A DNA stretch of 64,000 nucleotides from Sphingomonas phyllosphaerae (GCA_036946405.1 JAQIJC010000001.1:2053001-2117000); one strand, 5' to 3'. Shown: positions 25,787-35,654, counted from the stretch's first letter. The notes: generated from the sequence alone by a model not told the origin. Made by a program: numbers and translations.

Positions 25787-26875
25787 TCACGATCCGGAGA
25801 CGGGATCATCGCCTTGCGCACCCACGCCACGCTGCTCGCAAAGGATCGTCCAGCCGGTCAGGAACAATGCCCCGACCACGGGCCCGACGACGATCCCGCT
25901 GAGCCCCAGCAGATCGATGCCGCCGAGCGTGGTCACCAGCACCAGCCAGTCGGGCAGCCCCGTGTCGCGGCCGACGAGGATCGGACGCAGCACGTTATCG
26001 GCCAGCCCGATCACGAACACGCCGGAGACGATCACCACGACCGCCTGCCAGATCGCACCGGTCGCGAGCAGATACACTGCGACCGGTCCCCAGATGATCG
26101 CCGGCCCGATCGCGGGCAGCAGCGCCGCCACCGCCATCAGCACGCCCCATAGCAAGGCGGCAGGCAAGCCGACGATCCAGAAGGTGATCGCGCCCAACGC
26201 GCCTTGCACCAGCGCCACAACCCCCGATCCCTTGATGGTCGCGCGGACGACCGTCACGAACTTCTCCGCGAGCCGCTCGGCGACCGGTCGTTCGAGCGGG
26301 AGCGCGCGTACGACCGCCGGGCCGATCCGTTCGCCATCGCGCAGCAGGAAGAAGGTGACGTACAGTCCGACACCGAACGCCAGCAGGAATGCCGCGGCAT
26401 TCGCCCCGATCGACAAGGCCTGTCGCGTGAGGACGCTCGCGCTGTTGCTCAGCGTCGCCGTGACGCGCGCCTGTGCGCGCTCGAGGCTGTTGAGCCCGGC
26501 GCTGTCGAGCAATTGCTGCAAACGCCCGGGAAGCGCGTCATGCATTTGCTTGAAATATTGCGCGAAGTCGATCTGACCATTGCGCATCTGCTCGTAAACG
26601 CCGGCGGCCTGGTCGACGATCATGCTGCCGAGGATCAGGGCCGGAATGACGACGGCGAAGGTGATGACCAGCAACGTCAGCGCCGCCGCCATGTTGCGTC
26701 GTCCGGGCCAGTGCCGCGAAAAGCGCTGGAAAATCGGCTGGAACAGCAGCGCCGCCAGCGCGGCCCACAACAAAGCGCCGAGGAAGCCGGATACGACCAG
26801 CAGCAACCCGACCGAGATCAGTAGCAGGAACAGGATCAGCCCGCCGTTCTCGACGCGCTGTCGATCGATCGCCAT
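25787..26875 (-). CDS. AI-2E family inner-membrane transporter
   Basis: A 362-residue protein with seven to eight hydrophobic segments. It shows the AI-2E exporter family pattern: an N-terminal hairpin, a periplasmic helical part (MRNGQIDFAQYFKQ onward), then VVRATIKGSGVVALVQGALG and the signature region MAVAALLPAIGPAIIWGPVAVYLL, shown here only in part as LLPAIGPAIIW. DNVLRPILVG is also conserved. Members export autoinducer-2 or act as cation/proton antiporters, so the substrate is open. It follows trhO on the same strand but is separated by about 100 bases. Confidence 0.87.
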   Translation of the reverse strand: MAIDRQRVENGGLILFLLLISVGLLLVVSGFLGALLWAALAALLFQPIFQRFSRHWPGRRNMAAALTLLVITFAVVIPALILGSMIVDQAAGVYEQMRNGQIDFAQYFKQMHDALPGRLQQLLDSAGLNSLERAQARVTATLSNSASVLTRQALSIGANAAAFLLAFGVGLYVTFFLLRDGERIGPAVVRALPLERPVAERLAEKFVTVVRATIKGSGVVALVQGALGAITFWIVGLPAALLWGVLMAVAALLPAIGPAIIWGPVAVYLLATGAIWQAVVVIVSGVFVIGLADNVLRPILVGRDTGLPDWLVLVTTLGGIDLLGLSGIVVGPVVGALFLTGWTILCEQRGVGAQGDDPVSGS

Positions 26876-26973
26876 GTACGAAGCCCCCGGTTTCGTCGTG
26901 TTGTTACGTGGGGGAAACGCTACCGATCTGCATTAGGTCCGCAGGACGGTGCGCAACGGTGCCGAGCGGGACG

Positions 26974-27894
26974 TCAATCGGTATCGAACGTCCGGCCGAC
27001 GTGGGCCTCGCCGCGTGCGATCGCAAGCTGTTCCTGTCGATGCCGCTCGGCATAGCCGGCGCGTTCCTCCGCAGTCCGCTTGCCGATGCAGGCCGGGCAA
27101 CTCACGCCCTCCACATAGGCGGGAGAGGCCCGATCTGCCGGGCCGACCGGCATCCGGCACGCGAAGCACAGCAGATGCGTTCCCGGTGCGAGACCGTGGC
27201 CAACCGCGACGCGCTGATCGAAGACAAAGCATTCGCCCTGCCACGCGCTCTCGACCGCCGGCACTTCTTCCAGATAGCGCAGGATGCCGCCGTCGAGATG
27301 ATGCACCTGCTCGACGCCCTCCGCCTTGAGGAAGGCGGTCGACTTCTCGCAGCGGATGCCGCCCGTGCAGAACATCGCCACCCGCTTCTTGCCGGCCAGC
27401 AACGTTTCGCGCCGGGCGCGAAACCAGTCGGGGAAGTCCGCAAAACCGGCGGTCTTCGGATCGACCGCGCCCGCGAAGGTGCCGACGGCCACCTCATAGT
27501 CGTTGCGCGTATCGATCACCAACGTTTCGGGATCGGCGATCAGCGCATTCCATTCGGCCGGGGCGACATAGGTGCCCGCGTCGGTCAGCGGATCGACCGT
27601 CACCCCCATCGTCACGATCTCGCGCTTTACCTTCACCTTGAGCCGGTGGAACGGCATCGCGTCGGTCCAGCTGTGCTTGAGCGACAGCTCGGCACAGCCG
27701 GGCAGGGTGCGAAGATGCGCGATCACCGCGTCGAGCGCCTCCGGTGCGCCCGCGATCGTACCGTTGATCCCTTCACCCGCGAGCAGCAACGTGCCCTTGA
27801 TCCCCGCGGCACGCGCGGTGGCGAGCAACGGCTCGCGCAGCGCGTGCGGATCGTCGAAGCGCGCGAAGCGATAGAGCGCCGAAACCCGGATCAA
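26974..27894 (-). CDS. trhO: tRNA uridine(34) hydroxylase TrhO (rhodanese fold)
   Basis: A 306-residue protein of the YceA/TrhO family, which adds oxygen to wobble uridine 34 to make ho5U in tRNA. The N-terminal domain begins VSALYRFARF and has GTLLLAGEGINGTIAG. The rhodanese domain has VIDTRNDYEVAVGTF and the active loop MFCTGGIRCEKS with the conserved Cys. HLDGGILRYLEEVP follows, and four Cys near the end (CFACRMPVG, CPACIGKR) probably bind zinc. The only start consistent with the family N-terminus is TTG 27892-27894, which overlaps the regulator stop as TTGA. Third gene of the kinase-regulator operon. Confidence 0.92.
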   Translation of the reverse strand: MIRVSALYRFARFDDPHALREPLLATARAAGIKGTLLLAGEGINGTIAGAPEALDAVIAHLRTLPGCAELSLKHSWTDAMPFHRLKVKVKREIVTMGVTVDPLTDAGTYVAPAEWNALIADPETLVIDTRNDYEVAVGTFAGAVDPKTAGFADFPDWFRARRETLLAGKKRVAMFCTGGIRCEKSTAFLKAEGVEQVHHLDGGILRYLEEVPAVESAWQGECFVFDQRVAVGHGLAPGTHLLCFACRMPVGPADRASPAYVEGVSCPACIGKRTAEERAGYAERHRQEQLAIARGEAHVGRTFDTD

Positions 27895-28691
27895 TGGACG
27901 AAGCGCGCCACCACGTCGCGATAGCTGCGGCTGACCTTCACGTTCGCCCCCGAATCGAGCACGAGGAAGCATTCGCCGTTGGTGTGCGGCTTGACCTGCT
28001 TCACCAGATCGAGGTTGACGATCGTCGACCGGTGGATGCGCTGGAAACGGCGCGGATCGAGCCGCTTCTCGAGGTCCTTCATTGTCTCGCGCAGGATCAG
28101 GTTCCGGTCGCCGGTGTAGATCACCATGTAATCGCCGGCCGCGTCGATCCGTTCGATCGTGTCGACGTCGACGCGGAAGATCTGGCCCTGATCCTTGATG
28201 TTGATCATCTTTTCGAAGCGGCTGGCGTTCACCGCGTCGCCGCCATCGGCCATTTCCGCCGCCGCCTCGGGTGCGTGCTCGGCCAGCGCTTCCTTGAGCT
28301 TCTCGGCCTCGCCCGCGCTTTGCCGCTCGGACAGCCGCTGGCGCACGCGGTCGAGCGTGTCGGCGAGCCGCGATTCCTCGACCGGCTTCATCAGATAATC
28401 GGTCGCCTGCGCCTCGAACGCGCGGATTGCATGGTCGGAATAGGCGGTGACGAACACGAACAACGGTGGTTCGACGTCCATCAGCCCTTGCACGACCGAG
28501 AAGCCGTCGAACCCCGGCATCTGGATGTCGAGGAAGACGAGGTCGGGCTTGTGGGTCTTGATCGCGCTGATCGCCTCGCGCCCGTTCTGGCACTTGGCGA
28601 TGATTTCGACGTCGTCGTGCGCCTGCAGCCGCAATTCGAGCCCCTGGATCGCAAGCGGCTCGTCGTCGACGAGGATGGTACGAATGGTCAT
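27891..28691 (-). CDS. LytTR-type response regulator
   Basis: A 266-residue regulator with an intact receiver: acidic pair VDDEP, phospho-acceptor Asp55 in LVFLDIQMPG, Thr in FVTAYSD and Lys in YLMKPVEE. A charged helical linker (residues ~115-155) leads to a LytTR DNA-binding domain with GDYMVIYTGDRNLILRETMK and RFQRIHRSTIVNLDLV. LytTR regulators bind paired direct repeats through beta-strands. ATG 28691 overlaps the kinase stop in TGATG; a GTG at 28694 is an alternative. Its partner is the LytS-type kinase directly upstream. Confidence 0.93.
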   Translation of the reverse strand: MTIRTILVDDEPLAIQGLELRLQAHDDVEIIAKCQNGREAISAIKTHKPDLVFLDIQMPGFDGFSVVQGLMDVEPPLFVFVTAYSDHAIRAFEAQATDYLMKPVEESRLADTLDRVRQRLSERQSAGEAEKLKEALAEHAPEAAAEMADGGDAVNASRFEKMINIKDQGQIFRVDVDTIERIDAAGDYMVIYTGDRNLILRETMKDLEKRLDPRRFQRIHRSTIVNLDLVKQVKPHTNGECFLVLDSGANVKVSRSYRDVVARFVH

Positions 28692-29842
28692 CACACCTCT
28701 CTGTTCGGTACTTCGAGCTGGTACGGGATCTCGATCTCGACCCCGAACCCGCCCGTCGGCATGGCCCGCACATCGAAGCGGTGGTCCGGCCCGTAAGCCT
28801 GTGCCAGCCGCTCCCTGATATTGGCGATGCCCACGCCGGTTGAAAGGCTTGGCCGTGATTTCGTCGGCATCAAACCCGGGCCGGTGTCGGATACGCCGAG
28901 CAGCACCCTGTCACCGACGAGCCGAATGGTGACGCAGATTTCGGCGCCATCCTCTTGCGGCGTCACGGCATATTTGATCGCATTCTCGACCAGCGGCTGG
29001 AGCAGCAGCGACGGCAACCGCGCCTTTTCCGCAGCCGGGTCGATGTCGAACTTCGGACGCAGCCGGTCCTCGAAACGCATCTTCTCGATTTCGAGATACA
29101 GCTTCAGCGTCTCGACCTCCTGCGCGACGGTGACGTGCGCGGTCGGTTCGTTGGCGAGCGTGTAGCGCAGGAACGACGACAATCGGCTCAGCATCGCATT
29201 CGCACGCTCGGTCTGCTTCAGCAACACCAAAGTCGAGATCGAATTGAGCGTGTTGAACAGGAAATGCGGGTTGAGCTGGTAGCGCAGCATCGCGAGTTGC
29301 GCCGATGACGCCTGATTTTCCAGATGCTCCATCTGGTCGATCTGATCCTCAAGGATCAGGTAGAAATTGATCCCGAAATACAGCGCCGACCAGCCGGCGA
29401 GCGTCGTGAAGCTGAGGAATAGCGCGGCGAGCAGCAGCGTCAGGTCGACGCCCGGCGCGGCGAGCCGGATCAAGCTGAACGAGAATGCGTAGAGCGTCGC
29501 GTACAGGAACGTCGCCGCCGCGAGCGTGAAGATCGAGAGCAGGATTCCGGTCACGCGCGGCAACTGGCGATAGTGCCCGTAGAGCACCGACAGCAGCAGG
29601 GTAATGCAATAGCCGATGATCGACTCGATCAGCACCGAGCCGATCACCTGCAACGAGGCATTGCTGCTGAGCGAGGACACCAGCCGCAGCACCAGATAGC
29701 CGGTCCAGCCCACCGCCTGGAGCTTCCAGAAGGCCGAGGCCTTGTTCTCGAAGAACGGCCGGACGAACAGCGGGCGCTCGGGCGTGCCGGCATAGGCAGG
29801 CGAGGCAGGAGCAGCGGAGACGGAAGTCGCGGAAGTCGCCAT
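28691..29842 (-). CDS. LytS/YpdA-type sensor histidine kinase
   Basis: A 383-residue inner-membrane kinase. Four hydrophobic helices span residues ~42-165, with no large periplasmic domain, so the signal may be in or near the membrane. The His_kinase domain has LRYQLNPHFLFNTLNSIS with phospho-His193, followed by a typical ATPase domain with LLLQPLVENAIKYAV (N box), VSDTGPGL (G1) and STGVGIANIRERL (G2). It is translationally coupled to the LytTR regulator. The start ATG 29842 has GAGAGG upstream. The preceding gene on the same strand is a TonB receptor, separated by a terminator. Confidence 0.92.
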   Translation of the reverse strand: MATSATSVSAAPASPAYAGTPERPLFVRPFFENKASAFWKLQAVGWTGYLVLRLVSSLSSNASLQVIGSVLIESIIGYCITLLLSVLYGHYRQLPRVTGILLSIFTLAAATFLYATLYAFSFSLIRLAAPGVDLTLLLAALFLSFTTLAGWSALYFGINFYLILEDQIDQMEHLENQASSAQLAMLRYQLNPHFLFNTLNSISTLVLLKQTERANAMLSRLSSFLRYTLANEPTAHVTVAQEVETLKLYLEIEKMRFEDRLRPKFDIDPAAEKARLPSLLLQPLVENAIKYAVTPQEDGAEICVTIRLVGDRVLLGVSDTGPGLMPTKSRPSLSTGVGIANIRERLAQAYGPDHRFDVRAMPTGGFGVEIEIPYQLEVPNREV

Positions 29843-29875
29843 CGCGGCCTCTCTACACCGACCGGCAGCCGCGCG

Positions 29876-29914
29876 CAAAAAGAAGGGCCGCCGTCTTGCG
29901 AAAGACGGCGGCCC
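29876..29914 (-). terminator. Rho-independent terminator of the large TonB-receptor gene
   Basis: On the minus strand, GGGCCGCCGTCTT pairs with AAGACGGCGGCCC around four bases (plus-strand arms 29885-29897 and 29902-29914), followed by CTTCTTTTT. It ends 23 bases after the receptor stop and insulates the kinase operon. Confidence 0.92.
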
Positions 29915-29936
29915 TGTCGGGTGCGTTCGGTGCGGA

Positions 29937-32900
29937 TCAGAAGGTGAAGCGCGCGCCGATGCGAACCGAGTAGAGCGACTGACGCGACGAGATCACGTTC
30001 TGCTGAGCCGGGGCAACCGACGGCGCTGTGTACCGATACTGGGCGCAGGCCTGACCGGTGTTCTGCGTCGTCTGCGCACTCGTCGGGTTCGTGCCCGTGG
30101 CAACCGGCGCCTGCAGACACTGCACCCGGATCGCCGCCGTGGTGTACGGGAACGAATACTCGCGGATCTGCCCCCAGTTCTTGTTGATGAGGTTGCCGAC
30201 GTTCTCGACGTCCGCGAACAGCGTGACGCGGCTGCCGCCCAGCCCGGTCGGGATTTCCTGAGAAATATGCAGGTCGACCTTCGTGAACCACGGTGAGTTG
30301 AAGGCGTTACGCGGCGCGATCTTGCCACGGAATTTGGACAGGCCGCTCGAATTGATGAGCGCGTCCAGGTTCTGCGCCGTCTGTGCAGCGGTCTGAGTGA
30401 CGACGCCGTTCACGATCGTGTCGCCGTAGCTGACCAGTGCGTCCGTAGTCGAGGTGGGCACGTACAGCAGGTAACGCGATTGGGTACCGACGTTGCCGAA
30501 GATCGGGCTGCGGTTCGACGACGTATCCTGCATCGTATAGCTGTACGGCTTGCCGATGCGGGTTTCCCCGAAGATAGCGATGTTGGTCTTGTAGTCGCCG
30601 AAGAAGGCATGGTCGAACGTTGCGCCATATTTGATGAAGTGGCGGACCTGATCGTTCGACACGCCATAAGTGGTGCCGCTGCCGTCGAAGAACGCGCCGT
30701 TGCCATAATTGGAACCTGCGGTTGACGAGGTAGCCGGCGTCTTGTCCTTGACGTCCTGGTAAGTGTAGCTGGCCGAAATGTTCAGCCAGTTGTCGAACGA
30801 CTTATCGAGACGTGCGACGCCAATATAGGCGCGGCCCCGCGACGTGTTGGTCAACACGATGTCCTGGAAACGATCGCTGAAGGACGTCACCGACTGGTAA
30901 CGAACGCGCCCGTCCGGCGTGGTCAGCGCGGTCGGCGCGACGCGATAATCGGCGAAATAGACCTGATCGCGCACTTCCGACCACAGGAAGTCGGCACCCA
31001 GATGCCAGCCGCCGCCCAGGAAACCGCCGAAGTCGCTGTCGTAGTCGGCCGACAGCGTGCCGCGCCACTGAGACGGCAGGCGGAAGTTACGTGCCAGCGC
31101 GTTGGTTGGCGCGCCGGTGGCGGTCGACGCATTCTTCACCAGATCGTTGGCCGCCGTCGGGATCGTCGTGCCGCTGACGTTGGTCAGGATCTGATTGCCG
31201 GTGCTGACCGAATAGCTTCCGTTATTCGACTGCGTAACGTCGATGCTGTTGGTCAGGAAGCCGGTGTTCGAATAGCTGTTCGAAATATAGACGTCCGGCG
31301 AACCACCCGAGAAGATGCCGATGCCACCGCGGAAGGTGAGCTGCGGTGTCGCCTTGAAGTCAAAGCCGATGCGCGGCTGAAACACGCCCTTGCCAGAGAT
31401 ATACTCCTGGTTCGTAAAGCCGTAGCGGCTGACGAAATTCTGGTTCAGCGCCGGGCGACCGTGACCACCGTACATGTCGTACCGCATGCCGTACGACAGC
31501 GTCAGCAGATCGTTGATCCGCCAATTGTCCTGAATGCCGAAGGCATAGGACTGATACTGAAAGCGGGCTGCGCCATCGATCGGGTTCAGCGACGGGATGG
31601 CATTCTGGTAACGCAGGCGCTGGGCATTGCCTGCCTGGAAGTCGGCGATCGAGTCGAAATAATAGTCGCCCGCCGTGCGCTGCACAAACAGGTTGACAAT
31701 CTTCGTGTCCGACATTTCACCGAAGATGCGCAGATCGTGGTCGTCACGGGTCAGGCGTGCCTGAACCGTGCCGCCCCAGGTGCGGCTGGTCAATTCGTTC
31801 GACTGGCGCGAGATGTCCGGACCGAAGGACACGACTCCCGAGCCGTTGGCGCAGTTGGTCGACAAGTCGATGCCCGTCGCCGTGCTGCCGCCAGTGCCGA
31901 AGCTGCTGCGATCCGACTGCGCCGCGGTGCAGACCTGGAACTGCGCGAAGCCGCGACCCAGGATCGGATCCTGCCCGCGCTTGTAATCCTTGTAGAAACC
32001 ACGGACCTCGGTCGAGAATTCGTCCGACCAGTCCGAGTTCAACTGGACGACGCCGGCATGCAGGCGGTTCGATCCGACATAGCCGTTCGACTCCAGACCC
32101 AGGCCCGGGGCATTGGCCGTGGCGCTCGCCGGGCCGACCTGGGTGTTCTGGTTAAAGCGGATCTGATCCTTGGTGTACATGTACGTCACCGACGCGCGCT
32201 GCGTGTCGGAGAGGTTCGCGTCCAGCTTCGCGACCAAGCGATCGTCGCGATCGTCCGAGTTGTTCAGGACGCCGCCGGTGTTGTAGCCATACCGGCTCTG
32301 CGCGATCTGCTGGATCTGCTGGACTGCGGCGTCGGTGATGTTCGGGATGACGGTGCCGGCGTTGTCGCCTGGCGTGCCTTCCACGATCGGCGTTCCGGCG
32401 CGGACGCGCTCGCCCGCGACCATGAAGAACAGCTTGTCCTTGATGATCGGCCCCGACAATTCGGCGCCATAATTCTCATACTTGAAGTTCGGGATCGTGA
32501 CGCGACCGGTCGGTACGCCCGGTCCGGCCTTCGTGCGCTTGCCGGTCAGCTCATCGGCCGAATAGGCATAGAAGCCGGTGCCGTGGAACTCGTTGGTGCC
32601 CGATTTCAGGATCGCGTTGATCGCGCCGCCCTGAAAATTGCCTTCGCGGACGTCATAAGGCGCGACCTTGGTCTGGAACTGACCGATGGCGTCGAACGGG
32701 ACGGGCGAACGGCGCGTGGGCAGGCCGTCCGGGTTCAAGCCGAAGTTGTCGGTGACCGGCACGCCATCGATTGAGAAGCGGTTGTAGCGCGCGTTCTGCC
32801 CCGCGAAGCTGACCGCCCGGCCGTTGCCTTCCGAATAGTCGAGCCGCGCGAACGGGTCGCGACGCATCAGATCGCGAACGTCGCGGTTGACCGACGCAAC

Positions 32901-33338
32901 GCTGGCGATCTGCGCGGCCGACAGGACGGTTGCCGGCCCCTGGCTGAGGTTGCGTGCGTTCGGCAGGCGCGACGCGGTAACGACGATGTCGCCACCGCCG
33001 ACGGTCTCGGCCGTCAATTCGATCGGCAACTCAAAGCTCTGCGCGACGACGGTCTGGATGTCGGTGACTTGCGTCGAGGCGTAGCCGGGTGCGGCGATGG
33101 TGACGGTGTACGGGCCGCCGACGCGAAGGCCGGTGGCGTTGAAGCTGCCGGCGGCGTCGGTGGTCACGTTCGTCGTGCCCCCCGTCGGAACGTTCAAAAT
33201 CGTGACCGTCGCGCCCGCCACGGGTGCGCCGTTCGCGGTCACCGTGCCGCGGATCGAGGAGGTGGTCTCCTGCGCCATCGCGGCGGCCGGAATCACCAGC
33301 GCGACCGCAGCCACGCCTACGAACAGATTGTTGCGCAT
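29937..33338 (-). CDS. Oar-like TonB-dependent receptor with N-terminal carboxypeptidase-regulatory domain
   Basis: A 1133-residue outer-membrane protein. After the signal peptide (VGVAAVALVIPAAAMAQ) comes a carboxypeptidase-regulatory-like beta-sandwich (residues ~27-105) with SIRGTVTANGAPVAGATVTI, then a plug with DIVVTASRLPNARNL and SIDGVPVTDNFGLNPDGLP. The rest is a large barrel ending YSVRIGARFTF with a terminal Phe. This layout is that of Oar/OmpA-like receptors (TonB receptors linked in some bacteria to protein or protease export). The substrate is not indicated by the neighbours. ATG 33338 gives the signal peptide; an upstream frame from 33431 lacks one. Confidence 0.92.
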   Translation of the reverse strand: MRNNLFVGVAAVALVIPAAAMAQETTSSIRGTVTANGAPVAGATVTILNVPTGGTTNVTTDAAGSFNATGLRVGGPYTVTIAAPGYASTQVTDIQTVVAQSFELPIELTAETVGGGDIVVTASRLPNARNLSQGPATVLSAAQIASVASVNRDVRDLMRRDPFARLDYSEGNGRAVSFAGQNARYNRFSIDGVPVTDNFGLNPDGLPTRRSPVPFDAIGQFQTKVAPYDVREGNFQGGAINAILKSGTNEFHGTGFYAYSADELTGKRTKAGPGVPTGRVTIPNFKYENYGAELSGPIIKDKLFFMVAGERVRAGTPIVEGTPGDNAGTVIPNITDAAVQQIQQIAQSRYGYNTGGVLNNSDDRDDRLVAKLDANLSDTQRASVTYMYTKDQIRFNQNTQVGPASATANAPGLGLESNGYVGSNRLHAGVVQLNSDWSDEFSTEVRGFYKDYKRGQDPILGRGFAQFQVCTAAQSDRSSFGTGGSTATGIDLSTNCANGSGVVSFGPDISRQSNELTSRTWGGTVQARLTRDDHDLRIFGEMSDTKIVNLFVQRTAGDYYFDSIADFQAGNAQRLRYQNAIPSLNPIDGAARFQYQSYAFGIQDNWRINDLLTLSYGMRYDMYGGHGRPALNQNFVSRYGFTNQEYISGKGVFQPRIGFDFKATPQLTFRGGIGIFSGGSPDVYISNSYSNTGFLTNSIDVTQSNNGSYSVSTGNQILTNVSGTTIPTAANDLVKNASTATGAPTNALARNFRLPSQWRGTLSADYDSDFGGFLGGGWHLGADFLWSEVRDQVYFADYRVAPTALTTPDGRVRYQSVTSFSDRFQDIVLTNTSRGRAYIGVARLDKSFDNWLNISASYTYQDVKDKTPATSSTAGSNYGNGAFFDGSGTTYGVSNDQVRHFIKYGATFDHAFFGDYKTNIAIFGETRIGKPYSYTMQDTSSNRSPIFGNVGTQSRYLLYVPTSTTDALVSYGDTIVNGVVTQTAAQTAQNLDALINSSGLSKFRGKIAPRNAFNSPWFTKVDLHISQEIPTGLGGSRVTLFADVENVGNLINKNWGQIREYSFPYTTAAIRVQCLQAPVATGTNPTSAQTTQNTGQACAQYRYTAPSVAPAQQNVISSRQSLYSVRIGARFTF

Positions 33339-33510
33339 CGGAAAGATTGTCCCCTTTTTGCCGCAGTGCGACCCGCGACAGCTTCGTCGTTGGGGCGCCG
33401 ATGGGCGCACTATGTGAAGGTTGCGTGACACTTACGAGTCGATTGCTGCACCGCTGCAAGAAGCTCGTGCGGCGTTGCAAAAAAGCGACAGCATTCTTGT
33501 CCCGCAGCGG

Positions 33511-34737
33511 TCAGCCTCGGGAAAAAACCCGTTTCCAGGCGGGCTTGGCGCTGCCGGATTGGAGCACGCCGCGTCGGAACAGTCGTGCGCCGATCGTGAT
33601 GAACACCGCGACCCACAGCAATTGCCAGGCGAGCGCGGCGAGGTGAGGCCACCATTGCGCGCCCGATGCCGCGCGGCCGGCCATCGCAAATGGCGAGGAA
33701 AGCGGGAAAAGTTCCGCCGCCGTCGCCAGCAGGCTGCCCGGGTGGGATACGGCGGAGGAGGCGAGGCCGAACATCGCGACCTGGATGATCGTGATCGGGA
33801 GCGAGAGCATCTGCACCTCGCGCATCGTCGCCGCCTGCGCGCCAACCCCTAGAAAAACCGAGCCTAATAGCAGGAAGGCGGTCGTGAAGTAGGCGGCGAA
33901 CAAGCACGCGAAGCCGACCCAGCCGATCGCCGGGGCGGGGGGTATGAAGCTGTCGCCAAAGGCCCCGGCGGCGACCAAGCCGATCTGGCTGAGCACCGTA
34001 CCCCAGAATGTAACGAACAGCAGCGCGACGCCGTACATGCCGAGCAGCTTGCCAAGGAAAACGCTCTCCAGAGGCACCGCTGCGGCAAGGATTTCAATGA
34101 CCTTGTTGTTGCGCTCCTCGGCCATCGTGCCCACCACCTGACCGGAGAGGAACAGGGTCAGGAAGAAGATACCGAACACTGCAAGGAACGCGGCGGCATG
34201 GCGATCACCGCGCGTCGGAGCGGCGGTCCGGACACGCTCGATCCGCACCGTCGGGGCATCGACGCCAGCGCGCTCGATCAACGCGGCCTGTCGCGCGAGG
34301 GCGGCAAGATAACGGGCGTCGTCCCGATTTCCGCCCGAAAATACCACCCTCGGCTGCGCGAGCGTGCCGTATAAAACCGCATTGACGTCGGCGCCGGGCG
34401 CATCGAGCATCGCGCGGGATACAATCTGCGCGTTTTCGACCGACGGGTGCAGCGCCAACGGCGGCGGGGCTGCCTCACCCCGCACGAGCGCCCGCAGTTG
34501 CGCATCGGCGCTGCGTAGCGCCTTCGCCGAAGCGGCGGGCAGCATCGCGACCAGCCGGGCCTTGTCGGACGACCCTTGCGTGACCGACGCGGCGCTGACG
34601 CCGCCGACCACGCTCAACGAGCCCATGATCGCCGGCGCAAAGAGGAAGAGCAGGAAGATCGGCGTAAAGACGGTCGCGGTGAAATCGCGGCGGGCGACCG
34701 TCAGCGTCTGGCGGATCTGGCGGCGTAGCGGGCTCAT
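33511..34737 (-). CDS. ABC transporter permease (NatB/ABC-2 type)
   Basis: A 408-residue inner-membrane permease. One hydrophobic helix near residue 25-50 precedes a ~150-residue extracytoplasmic part. A block of about five helices follows, starting AAAFLAVFGIFFLTLFLSGQ. MAEERNNKVIEILAAAVPLESVFLGKL between helices is the conserved coupling region of the NatB group (core EERNNKVIEIL). Members extrude Na+ or unknown small molecules. The start ATG 34737 overlaps the stop of the ATPase gene (ATGA), so subunits are made together. It ends 173 bases upstream of the TonB-receptor start. Confidence 0.9.
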   Translation of the reverse strand: MSPLRRQIRQTLTVARRDFTATVFTPIFLLFLFAPAIMGSLSVVGGVSAASVTQGSSDKARLVAMLPAASAKALRSADAQLRALVRGEAAPPPLALHPSVENAQIVSRAMLDAPGADVNAVLYGTLAQPRVVFSGGNRDDARYLAALARQAALIERAGVDAPTVRIERVRTAAPTRGDRHAAAFLAVFGIFFLTLFLSGQVVGTMAEERNNKVIEILAAAVPLESVFLGKLLGMYGVALLFVTFWGTVLSQIGLVAAGAFGDSFIPPAPAIGWVGFACLFAAYFTTAFLLLGSVFLGVGAQAATMREVQMLSLPITIIQVAMFGLASSAVSHPGSLLATAAELFPLSSPFAMAGRAASGAQWWPHLAALAWQLLWVAVFITIGARLFRRGVLQSGSAKPAWKRVFSRG

Positions 34738-35654
34738 GCGTTCGACTCCGCAGCGGCCTGTCCGACGATCCGCACGAACGCATCGTGGAGGCCGGGGCGT
34801 TCGATCGAAAGTGCCTTGATGCCATAGCCGGCGTCGATCAGGCGGCGCAGAAGCCCCTCGATGCCTTCCTCGGGCAAGGCGAAGCGCCACGCTTCGCCTT
34901 CGTGCCGCGCGTTGAGCGGCAGCATCGCGGCGAGGTGCGCGTCGGCATGGGTGGGGACGTAATGGACCTGCTGCGGGAGCAAGGCGCGCGCTTCGTCGAC
35001 CGTCCCCTCGAAGCGGCGCTGTCCGCCCGCGATCACCGCCAGACGGTCGCACAGCCGCTGCGCGTGTTGCATGACGTGGGTCGAGAAGAGGATCGTCGCG
35101 CCGCGATCGCGCTCGGCGAGGATCAGCCCTTCGAGCCGTTCCTGATTGACCGGATCGAGCCCCGAGAAGGGCTCGTCGAGCACCAGCAGATCGGGGCGAT
35201 GAACGACCGCGCCGAGCAACTGGACAAGCTGTGCCATGCCCTTCGACAGCTTGCGGATCTTCTCGTCGACCGCATGACCGAGCCCGACGGCCTCGAGCAT
35301 CTCGGCGGCGCGCGCGCGGCCGGTCTGCCAGTCGAGCCCGCGCAGCGCGCCCATGAACGCGACCGCCTCGCGCGCCTTCATCGACGGGTACAGCCCGCGC
35401 TCCTCGGGCAGATAACCGACCCGGTCGCCAACCTCGCGTGGGTGCGCGCTGCCGAGCAGGCTCCGCGCGCCTTCGTCCGGCTCGATGATGCCAAGCGTCA
35501 TGCGCAACGTCGTCGTCTTGCCCGCGCCATTGGGGCCGAGCACGCCATAGATCATGCCGGCCGGCACCAAGAGGCCGACCCCGTCGACCACGCGCCGCTC
35601 GCCGTATCGTTTCACCAGTCCGTCGGCGATGACGGCGTAATCAGTCGATGTCAC
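34734..35654 (-). CDS. ABC transporter ATP-binding protein (NatA type)
   Basis: A 306-residue cytoplasmic ATPase. Walker A is GPNGAGKTT, the Q-loop region YLPEERGLYP, the signature LSKGMAQ (the usual NatA variant of LSGGQ) and Walker B LLVLDEPFSGLD. A C-terminal ~75-residue extension after the H-loop (FSTHVMQHA) matches the DUF4162-like tail of this subfamily. I chose GTG 35654 with GGGGGAAG upstream; earlier in-frame codons would read through a palindrome. It is coupled to the permease gene by a 4-base overlap. Confidence 0.92.
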   Translation of the reverse strand: MTSTDYAVIADGLVKRYGERRVVDGVGLLVPAGMIYGVLGPNGAGKTTTLRMTLGIIEPDEGARSLLGSAHPREVGDRVGYLPEERGLYPSMKAREAVAFMGALRGLDWQTGRARAAEMLEAVGLGHAVDEKIRKLSKGMAQLVQLLGAVVHRPDLLVLDEPFSGLDPVNQERLEGLILAERDRGATILFSTHVMQHAQRLCDRLAVIAGGQRRFEGTVDEARALLPQQVHYVPTHADAHLAAMLPLNARHEGEAWRFALPEEGIEGLLRRLIDAGYGIKALSIERPGLHDAFVRIVGQAAAESNA

